NCBI GenBank assembly: GCA_036392375.1
Contig: DASVYC010000047.1
Span: 18,973 to 82,972, forward strand
From: JAFEBO01 sp036392375
Lineage (GTDB): Bacteria; Planctomycetota; Phycisphaerae; Phycisphaerales; UBA1924
Direction: 5' to 3'
DNA: 64,000 nucleotides
Shown: positions 58,026 through 64,000 of the stretch, one piece after another
Layout: the number at the start of each line of letters is the position of its first letter
Numbering within the stretch: position 1 is the stretch's first letter
Position numbers and translations under genes: made by a program
Notes under the pieces: model-generated
The model's input: only the letters and a program-made list of their open reading frames with translations
The model's database searches: none
What the model was told of the DNA's origin: nothing

Positions 58026-59348
58026 CTAGTGCGGAAGCGGGAACCGGGCGCACAGGGCCCGCACATCGGCCCGCACGTCCTTCTGGGCACCCTCCAGGGC
58101 CGCGGGGCCTTGGACACCGGCGGAGAGCACGCGATCGATGAACGACGCGACGGTCGCCATGTCCGCTTCCTTGAGGCCGCGGGTGGTGGTCGCGGGGGAG
58201 CCCAAGCGGATGCCGCTGGTGACCTTCGGCGGGCGCGAGTCGTTGGGCACGCCGTTCATGTTGGTGATGATGCCCGCGGTCTCGAGCCACTTGCTGGCGT
58301 CGAATCCGGTGAGGGCGTCGCTCTTCTTGCGGAGATCGACGAGCATCAAGTGGTTGTCGGTGCCGCCGGTGGTGATGCGGTAGCCGTGGGAAACCAGCGC
58401 GGCCGCCAGAGCCTTGGCGTTCTTCACGACCTGGGCGGAGTAGGTCTTGAACTCGGGCTTGAGACACTCGCCGAAGGCGACAGCCTTGGCGGCGATGACG
58501 TGCATGAGCGGGCCGCCCTGCATGCCGGGGAAGACGGCCTTGTCGATCTTCTTGGCGATCTCCTCGTCGTTGGTCATGATGAGGCCGCCGCGCGGGCCGC
58601 GGAGGGTCTTGTGCGTGGTCGTCGTGACGACGTGCGCGTGCGGGAACGGATTCGGATGCGCTCCGCCGACGATCAGGCCGGCGATGTGGGCGACGTCGGC
58701 CATGAGCAGGGCGCCGGCTTTGTCGGCGATGGCGCGGAGGCGAGCGAAGTCGATGATGCGCGGGTACGCGGAATAGCCGCAGAGCAGCATCTTGGGCTTG
58801 TGCTCGAGAACGGTCTTCTGGACGGCGTCGTAATCGATGCGCTCGGACTCGGGGTGATCAAGCCCGTAGTGGAGCGGGTAGTGGACGGGGTTGTAGTAGC
58901 GGCCGCTGAAGTTGATCTTCATGCCGTGGGAGAGGTGGCCGCCGTCTTTGAGCACGAGGCTCGCGAACGTCGAGCCCGGCTCCATCAACGCCATAAAGAC
59001 CGCGGCGTTGGCCTGAGCCCCCGAGTGAGGCTGCACGTTGGCGAACTTGCAGCCGAACATTTGCTTCGCGCGATCGATCGCGATCGACTCGACCTGGTCG
59101 TGGAACTCGCAGCCGTGGTAGTAGCGGGCGCCGGGGTAGCCCTCGGCGTACTTGTTCGTGAGACACGTACCCATGGCCGCCATCACCGCGGGGGAGGTGT
59201 GGTTCTCGCTGGCGATCAGTTCGAGCGTGGATTCCTGGCGATCGGCTTCCTTCTGGATGAGCTCGGCGATCGCCGGGTCGGTGGCGCGGATGGTCGCAAG
59301 ACCCGCGACCGGGGCATGAGACGAACGGACGGCTTCGGCGGTGGTCAT
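58026..59348 (-). CDS. glyA: Serine hydroxymethyltransferase
   Basis: This PLP enzyme interconverts serine and glycine and supplies 5,10-methylene-tetrahydrofolate; 440 aa, normal length, from ATG 59348 behind AGGGAGGA. Signature elements are intact: TLELIASENHTSPAVMAAMG, LTNKYAEGYPGARYYHGCEF, NVQPHSGAQANAAVF, MADVAHIAGLIVGG and the PLP-lysine motif VTTTTHKTLRGPRGG. The folate-side motif GIRLGSPATTTRG is also present. It lies 61 nt downstream of a TPR lipoprotein gene on the same strand and could be the last gene of that operon. Confidence 0.97.
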   Translation of the reverse strand: MTTAEAVRSSHAPVAGLATIRATDPAIAELIQKEADRQESTLELIASENHTSPAVMAAMGTCLTNKYAEGYPGARYYHGCEFHDQVESIAIDRAKQMFGCKFANVQPHSGAQANAAVFMALMEPGSTFASLVLKDGGHLSHGMKINFSGRYYNPVHYPLHYGLDHPESERIDYDAVQKTVLEHKPKMLLCGYSAYPRIIDFARLRAIADKAGALLMADVAHIAGLIVGGAHPNPFPHAHVVTTTTHKTLRGPRGGLIMTNDEEIAKKIDKAVFPGMQGGPLMHVIAAKAVAFGECLKPEFKTYSAQVVKNAKALAAALVSHGYRITTGGTDNHLMLVDLRKKSDALTGFDASKWLETAGIITNMNGVPNDSRPPKVTSGIRLGSPATTTRGLKEADMATVASFIDRVLSAGVQGPAALEGAQKDVRADVRALCARFPLPH

Positions 59349-59409
59349 GGAATCCTCCCTGCGGACCACCACAGGGTAGAGCCTTGAACCAGCGCTCGGC
59401 ACGCGTCGG

Positions 59410-60093
59410 TTAGTTGGTGGAGCGTGCCGGCGTTCCCCCCGGCTGGGTCGAGATGCTCGCACCGGTCTTGCCACGCTCCCGCAGCGTGGCCTCGATCCGG
59501 GCGCGGCGGAAGCCGAGTTCCTGGTTCCATTTCTTGTCGGTCTCGATGAGCTGCAGGGTCTTGATGCGTTCGAGCGTCTTCTCGTCCTCGCGTCCGGCCC
59601 GCTGGGCCGCGACGATGGAACCGCGGAGCGCGTCCACGTTGTTGGGGTCGCGCTCCAGGGCCCGGCCGAACCAGGTCAGCGCTTCGTCGGCCCAGCCGCG
59701 GTCCATGTAGGCCACCCCCAGATTCACCAGGGGACGTGAATCCGTCGGCGACAAATCCGCGGCACGCTTGAACGCCTCGGACGCAGTGACGAAGTCGTCC
59801 TTGGCCATGAGCGCAACGCCAAGGTTGGTCCAGATGCCGCTCAACTCGGGATGGGCGTTGATGGCCTTCTGGTAGAGCTCGATCGCCTCGTCGAGCCGCC
59901 CGGCCCGCTGGGCCTGCAGGCCCTGGGCCGCCAGGCGGGTCGCGGTCTGGGTGTCATACTGGGGCAGCGAGACCTCCGCGGTCGCGGGCTTGGGCGACGA
60001 GGCGCAGCCATGCATCACCGCGCCGAGGGTCGCCGCCACGGCGAGCAGCGCAAAGCACGGGCGGGACGGAAGCGAGCGAGCGTCGTTGAACAT
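59410..60093 (-). CDS. TPR-repeat lipoprotein
   Basis: A 227-aa protein starting at ATG 60093 behind a GGGGGAG. A signal peptide (CFALLAVAATLGAVMHGCAS) ends in a weak lipobox at the Cys. Three to four TPR units follow: ALQAQRAGRLDEAIELYQKA-like helices, GIWTNLGVALMAKDDFVTAS, RPLVNLGVAYMDRGWADEAL and WFGRALERDPNNVDALRGSI. The tail is charged. It lies 37 nt after the GspM-like gene and may be a pilotin- or PilF-like assembly factor for that system; this is inferred from context only. Confidence 0.75.
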   Translation of the reverse strand: MFNDARSLPSRPCFALLAVAATLGAVMHGCASSPKPATAEVSLPQYDTQTATRLAAQGLQAQRAGRLDEAIELYQKAINAHPELSGIWTNLGVALMAKDDFVTASEAFKRAADLSPTDSRPLVNLGVAYMDRGWADEALTWFGRALERDPNNVDALRGSIVAAQRAGREDEKTLERIKTLQLIETDKKWNQELGFRRARIEATLRERGKTGASISTQPGGTPARSTN

Positions 60094-60130
60094 CGAATCT
60101 CCCCCGCGCCGCAGCGCGAGCGTGTGCGGA

Positions 60131-60745
60131 TCAGTTCTTGCGTTCCCAGCGACCAAACGTGACCTCGACCTTCCAGTGCTGCGTCTCGGGTCGCACCACC
60201 AGGCCCGTCAGCTCGAGCCCGGGGACGCTTCGCACGCAGCGGTTGATCCAGTCGAAGGCGCGGTCGAGCGATTCCTCGCGGATGTCGTTGTAGCGCCAGG
60301 TGCGTCGGACCAGATCGCCCGCGGCGCCGCTGGCGACCGGCGTCTGCGGGGCGGGGCGACTCTTGAGACCCGATGCGGTGGCGGCATCGGCGATCAGCGT
60401 CTGCAGGTTCGCGAGTGGCGCGAACTGCTCCCGCAGGGCCTCGTTGGCCTTGTCAAAGGACTGCAGCCGGGAGATCAGGAGCGCGACCTGGGCCTCCCGC
60501 TCGTTTGCCTGAACGAACCGGGCCCGAGCCGCGGAGCGCGCGAGGGCGTAAGAGCCGACGAATCCCAGCGCCAGCACCAACGCCGCGACGGCGAGCACGA
60601 CGAGCGATGTGGGACGGTTGGTGCGCTCGGCGCGATCGGCGAGATCGCCCGCCTGAGCCAAGAGATCCGAGACGGTTGCCGCGGGACGCGGCGAGGGGGC
60701 CTCGGGCGTCCCCGGCAGGCTGATGCCTGTGTCGACGCGGCTCAT
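60131..60745 (-). CDS. GspM/PilO-like inner-membrane protein
   Basis: A 204-aa bitopic protein starting at ATG 60745, overlapping the upstream stop codon by 4 nt. A Pro/Ala-rich cytosolic N-terminus precedes one transmembrane helix (SLVVLAVAALVLALGFVGSY, about 47-66). A periplasmic coiled coil follows (ARARFVQANEREAQVALLIS), then a ferredoxin-like C-terminal domain (SLDRAFDWINRCVRSVPGLE, HWKVEVTFGRWER). This layout matches GspM/PilO proteins of type II secretion or type IV pilus systems. Sequence signatures are weak, so the assignment rests on topology and operon order. Confidence 0.55.
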   Translation of the reverse strand: MSRVDTGISLPGTPEAPSPRPAATVSDLLAQAGDLADRAERTNRPTSLVVLAVAALVLALGFVGSYALARSAARARFVQANEREAQVALLISRLQSFDKANEALREQFAPLANLQTLIADAATASGLKSRPAPQTPVASGAAGDLVRRTWRYNDIREESLDRAFDWINRCVRSVPGLELTGLVVRPETQHWKVEVTFGRWERKN

Positions 60746-62493
60746 GGCGCACCCGCCTTGGAATCCGCCGCGTTCACCGCGGGCTGAGGCGTCGGCTGGG
60801 ACGGCTTGGTCACCGCGGGGGGCTTGACAGGAGGCTTGGAGCCCGCGGCCCGCCACTTGCCGGTAAAGGTCGCTTTCACCTTCCCGCCCGCGGGGGCGTA
60901 GGACGAGCTCCACGACTCGATGTTGCTGCCGCTGATGGATGAGATGGACTTGAAGACGCTCTCTCCCGCCTTGATGTCGGGCAGGAGAAGCGTGACGATC
61001 AGCGATGAGTTCGCGCCGCTGGCGAAGGAGACCGATTCCATCTCGATCTCGTTGTCGGCGAGCGTGAGTGAGAGTGTTTCGAGCTCCTGGATGATCGGTC
61101 GCGTCGGTTCCTTGCTGCTGCGCCGCTGCTCGGCCTCGTAGCGGGAGAGCTTCTTTTGCAGCTCGTCCTCCACCACGACGTTGGGGAGCTTCATGATCTC
61201 CGGGTAGGCCTTGCGGACCGTCTCGTTCCAGCGTTCGTTCACCTGGGTCGCCAGCGCGTCGAGTTCGTTGGCGCTGGTCCGGAGCTGCCACGCGGTGCCG
61301 CCCGCGAGCACCGCGGCGGCGGCGATCCCCAGCGCCATCCACGTGTGAGCCCCGCGCTGCACCTTCCCGGGGCGGCGCGTGAGCGACTCGATGCCGGCGA
61401 TCGCGCGTTCGTCAGGGTCGGCGTCCGCCACCAGCACCGCGAGCCGCTTGAGCGTGGCTCCCACCGGATCGGCGTCGAGCACAAGGTCCACGCCCGCGCC
61501 CGGCCAGGCGCCCGTGAGCTTGGCACCGAACTGACCCGCGTGGTACGACGCGCGTTCCTCACCCTCGCCCACCGGGTCGTCCGCCGCGATGCACACCACC
61601 CGCCGGGGCACGATGCCGAGCTGGGCGCTCCAGGCCATCCAGTCGCTTGTGAGCCGAGCGGCGTCCGAAGGCGTGGGGACGGGCACGCGTCCGACGCCGC
61701 TGGGCGGCGCGATCCGCATGGAGCCACCGGCAATCAACTCGCCCGCCGCCGACCAGCACCACAGGAGGCGTCCGCGGATGTCAACGAGCGCGACCGCGGT
61801 CACGCCCGAGTCGTCGGCGGCGATCACGCGCTCGCGGCCCGGCACGGTGCCGTCCGACGCGGGGGCCCACGCCCGGGCCATCGCGTGCCAAATGGTTGTC
61901 ACGCTCGCGACATGGATCGATCGCTCGTCGAGGGCATCCAGCAGCAAGCGGACCGGAGCATCGGCTCCGACCAGGACCGGGATGCGCTGGGCGTCGCTGG
62001 TGCTGGGGCTGATGCGTGTCTCGGCCTTGGCGTCGCGTCCGCGCCGCGCATCGGCTCGCATCTCAGCCTTGGCTTCGGGCTCCGCCGCCACGGCGAGCCC
62101 CTGGACGCTGGCCTCTCGGGGGGACGGGAGGTAAAAGCCCAGGCCCGGGCCGACCATGGAACCGACGTCGTCGCTCGCGACGCCGCTGTGCGTCACGGTG
62201 CTAACGACCTTGCGCTCGTTGGTGGGGCTGGTGATCCATCCAGCCGAGAAGCCCTCGGCGTCGAGGCAGAGGAGCGGGATCTCGCCGCCGCGCGACTTCT
62301 CGCCCAGCGTGCGGCCGCGGATCCAATCGGCGGCCTGGATGATCACGCTCTCGTCGAAAAGCTCGGGCTCGCCTTCCACGGGGCGACCCTGCGGCGCTGT
62401 CCACTGCTCATCGACGCGTGCGCCGACAAGTCGGACACCGGCGACGCGGCTGCCGCGGTCGAGACGGCTGAGATAGCACAGGCGGCCGCTCAT
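60742..62493 (-). CDS. GspL/PilM-N-like protein
   Basis: A 583-aa bitopic protein. The N-terminal 370 residues look like an actin-like ATPase fold of the GspL/PilM type, with repeated strand-turn elements (RVIAADDSGVTAVALVDIRG, RRVVCIAADDPVGEG). One transmembrane helix is at about 383-403 (WMALGIAAAAVLAGGTAWQL). A periplasmic coiled coil (VNERWNETVRKAYPEIMKLP) and a PilN-like domain (NEIEMESVSFASGANSSLIV) follow, ending in a Pro/Lys-rich tail. It overlaps both neighbours by 4 nt. The assignment is by architecture; a secretin or pseudopilin gene is not in the window. Confidence 0.6.
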   Translation of the reverse strand: MSGRLCYLSRLDRGSRVAGVRLVGARVDEQWTAPQGRPVEGEPELFDESVIIQAADWIRGRTLGEKSRGGEIPLLCLDAEGFSAGWITSPTNERKVVSTVTHSGVASDDVGSMVGPGLGFYLPSPREASVQGLAVAAEPEAKAEMRADARRGRDAKAETRISPSTSDAQRIPVLVGADAPVRLLLDALDERSIHVASVTTIWHAMARAWAPASDGTVPGRERVIAADDSGVTAVALVDIRGRLLWCWSAAGELIAGGSMRIAPPSGVGRVPVPTPSDAARLTSDWMAWSAQLGIVPRRVVCIAADDPVGEGEERASYHAGQFGAKLTGAWPGAGVDLVLDADPVGATLKRLAVLVADADPDERAIAGIESLTRRPGKVQRGAHTWMALGIAAAAVLAGGTAWQLRTSANELDALATQVNERWNETVRKAYPEIMKLPNVVVEDELQKKLSRYEAEQRRSSKEPTRPIIQELETLSLTLADNEIEMESVSFASGANSSLIVTLLLPDIKAGESVFKSISSISGSNIESWSSSYAPAGGKVKATFTGKWRAAGSKPPVKPPAVTKPSQPTPQPAVNAADSKAGAP

Positions 62494-63230
62494 CGCGGGG
62501 GGACCCCCTCGTCGCTGGCGCCGCTCGCGGCGTCGTGCGGAGCGGGGCGCGGACGACCCAGGCTGCCGGGGGCACGGATGGTGTCCGCGTTGGGGTTGCG
62601 GCGTGGCGGCTGCGGCATGATCGAGCCGGGCTGCGAAGCCGGTGGAGGGGCCGCACCCGAGAGCGCTGTGTAGCTGGTGGTGGTCCGGGGGGCCAGCTCG
62701 ATGGATTTGGTGGTGCTGCGGCGTTCGATCTCGATCTTGTCGCGCTCGATCCTGCCGATCTTGATGTCTTCGCCGTTGTGCTTCAGCACCTGTCCGGTGG
62801 AGACAATCTGCTGGCGGGCGTCGATCGAGACCAACGCCATGGGGTTCGCGCCCGAGCCGAACATGCCCAGATAGGCCAGCGCGGTTTCCGACGCAGGAGG
62901 TGGCGGGACCTCGGGCGCGATCGCTCCGGTTTCGGGATCCATCTCAACCGGGGGCGGCGGCGGTGGCGGCTTGGGGGCGTTGCCGAGCTGTGCAAGGTTC
63001 TTCGAGATCGAGTCGGCACGCTTGGCGAGCACGCCGGGCAAGTCACCCTCGGGAACGGCGTTATCCACCTTGGGCGTTTCGACGATCTGGGGCGGGCCCG
63101 ACTCGGCCGGACGCAGGCCCCGTGCCCCGAACCCCAGCACCACACCCGCGAGGGCGATCAGCACCACCGCGCTCACCTGACCCAGGCGGGCGATGCGTCC
63201 TGCTTCTTCTCGCGACACGTCCTTGAGCAC
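62490..63230 (-). CDS. GspC/PilP-like inner-membrane protein
   Basis: A 246-aa protein. A short cytosolic N-terminus and one transmembrane helix (VSAVVLIALAGVVLGFGARG, about 19-38) are followed by a Pro-rich linker. Next comes a small beta domain (NPMALVSIDARQQIVSTGQ, then EDIKIGRIERDKIEIERRST) resembling the homology region of GspC/PilP, which contacts the outer-membrane secretin. The C-terminus is disordered and Pro/Arg-rich. It is the first gene of a coupled trio with the GspL- and GspM-like genes. Assignment is tentative. Confidence 0.55.
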   Translation of the reverse strand: MLKDVSREEAGRIARLGQVSAVVLIALAGVVLGFGARGLRPAESGPPQIVETPKVDNAVPEGDLPGVLAKRADSISKNLAQLGNAPKPPPPPPPVEMDPETGAIAPEVPPPPASETALAYLGMFGSGANPMALVSIDARQQIVSTGQVLKHNGEDIKIGRIERDKIEIERRSTTKSIELAPRTTTSYTALSGAAPPPASQPGSIMPQPPRRNPNADTIRAPGSLGRPRPAPHDAASGASDEGVPPR

Positions 63231-63573
63231 GCGGCAACCTCTCGATCACGCTCCGCCGACCGGCTTGGCTGGGGGCCTTCCCGACGAGGCAAGTGTACGG
63301 GACAGAAGCTCGCGACGCACGGCTTGGGAAGACCCCGGACAGCGCCGCGGTCGGCCTGTTGCCTTGCCGTCATGGACTCCCGCACGGTGCAGCGCGGGCG
63401 CCGCGCGTGAGGTTCGCGGAAAACGCGGGCCGGAGCGGCGTCAGGGGGGTGATTGACGCACGCGTGAGCGCAGCGGGTGCTGCTGCGGCGCCTCCCCCCG
63501 CCCTGCCGCCTCGGGTTCTTTCTCCCCTAGAATCTCCGCTTCACGGGAAATGCGGCTTCGCGGGAGATCACAG
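63231..63573. other. 343-nt divergent intergenic region
   Basis: No gene or RNA was recognised here. It must contain the promoter of the GspC-like operon (minus strand) and that of the methyltransferase gene (plus strand). A TAGAAT hexamer at 63528-63533, 40 nt before ATG 63574, is the best -10 candidate; no matching -35 is clear. Confidence 0.5.
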
Positions 63574-64000
63574 ATGCCCACGCTCGAATGGCTTCGCAAG
63601 GAATTCCACTACGGCTACTCGAGCGGCGACGTGCTCGCCTGGTTCCCGGACAAGCACCGCCGGGAAGAGGAACGCCAGATCGTCGGCTCGTACCGCCGCT
63701 TCTTTATGAGGGAGGTCAAGCCCCGACTCCGATCGGACTCCAAGGTCCTTGAGCTCGGACCCGGCCGCGGTTCGTGGAGTCGCTCGCTCCTGAAGTATCT
63801 CCCCCATGGCGAATTGCACACGGTGGACTTCCAGGATGTCAGCCAGTGGCTCCAGCCCAAGCTGTACGGCGGCCGCCTCACCTGCCACCAGGTCACCGAC
63901 AACACCATGGCGCCGGTACCGGACTCCTACTTTGACCTGTTCTTCTCCCTGGGCGTGCTCTGTCACAACAACGCGACGGACATCCAGACCGTCCTCACCA
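63574..64000 (+). CDS. SAM-dependent methyltransferase (3' partial)
   Basis: The frame is open from ATG 63574 (GGGAG 9 nt upstream) to the window end; 142 residues are visible. It begins MPTLEWLRKEFHYGYSSGD. SAM-binding motif I is KVLELGPGRGSWSRSLLKYL, followed by ELHTVDFQDVSQWLQPKLYG and the motif-4-like DSYFDLFFSLGVLCHNN. This is a class I Rossmann methyltransferase. The C-terminal part and stop lie outside the window. It is divergent from the GspC-like operon. Confidence 0.8.
   Translation, partial: MPTLEWLRKEFHYGYSSGDVLAWFPDKHRREEERQIVGSYRRFFMREVKPRLRSDSKVLELGPGRGSWSRSLLKYLPHGELHTVDFQDVSQWLQPKLYGGRLTCHQVTDNTMAPVPDSYFDLFFSLGVLCHNNATDIQTVLT

Noticed and set aside
59349..59409. Glycine riboswitch upstream of glyA
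   Set aside because: The gap to the preceding gene is only 61 nt and shows no paired-domain structure.

Overview
The window looks like chromosomal DNA from a GC-rich member of the Planctomycetota, most likely the Phycisphaerae. This is an inference from several signs: many secreted proteins ending in a paired, dockerin-like calcium-loop module with a terminal Leu-Cys-Pro; a serine/threonine kinase with a TPR-like tail; a TPR protein carrying two RNA-polymerase-alpha C-terminal domains; a DUF2339 membrane protein; and a giant filamentous-haemagglutinin-type protein. No rRNA, integrase, transposase, phage gene or CRISPR array is visible. One tRNA, tRNA-Leu(UAG), is present. Base composition is strongly GC-rich except over 51.2-53.2 kb.

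Layout. 1-8.1 kb: 3' part of a giant repetitive surface or secreted protein, cut by the window edge. 8.3-15.6 kb (minus): nuoJ-K-L-M-N, the membrane arm of respiratory complex I; the peripheral arm and nuoA/H are not here. 15.8-17.1 kb: pgsA and pgpA, consecutive steps of phosphatidylglycerol synthesis. 17.2-28.7 kb: hisS, an NTF2-like secreted protein, a degenerate ClpP-like secreted protein, a UgpC/MsmK-type ABC ATPase without permeases, a methyltransferase, an outer-membrane-type protein, DUF2339 and a 7Fe ferredoxin. 28.8-36.6 kb: tRNA-Leu, a DoxX protein, a small cell-surface polysaccharide-type cluster (two glycosyltransferases, two methyltransferases), a GAF-SpoIIE phosphatase and upp.

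36.7-49.9 kb is the most distinctive block. It holds five paralogous secreted subtilisin-family (S8) proteases and one non-protease secreted protein. All six end in the same module of roughly 60 residues. The block is interrupted by one convergent Ser/Thr kinase-TPR gene. A seventh protein with the same C-terminal module lies at 57.0 kb.

50-64 kb: a BFD-type [2Fe-2S] protein, a standalone GHKL ATPase fused to a Shedu-like PD-(D/E)xK nuclease (visibly lower GC, a candidate defence gene), a TPR/double-alphaCTD regulator with a textbook terminator, a MATE exporter, glyA, a TPR lipoprotein, a translationally coupled GspC/L/M-like trio, and the 5' part of a methyltransferase gene.

The strongest leads are the GHKL-Shedu gene, the protease array with its Cys-bracketed C-terminal module, the two-length higher-order repeat in the giant surface protein, and short tandem repeats lying just downstream of five minus-strand stop codons. 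All functions are read from motifs by eye; no database search was run.
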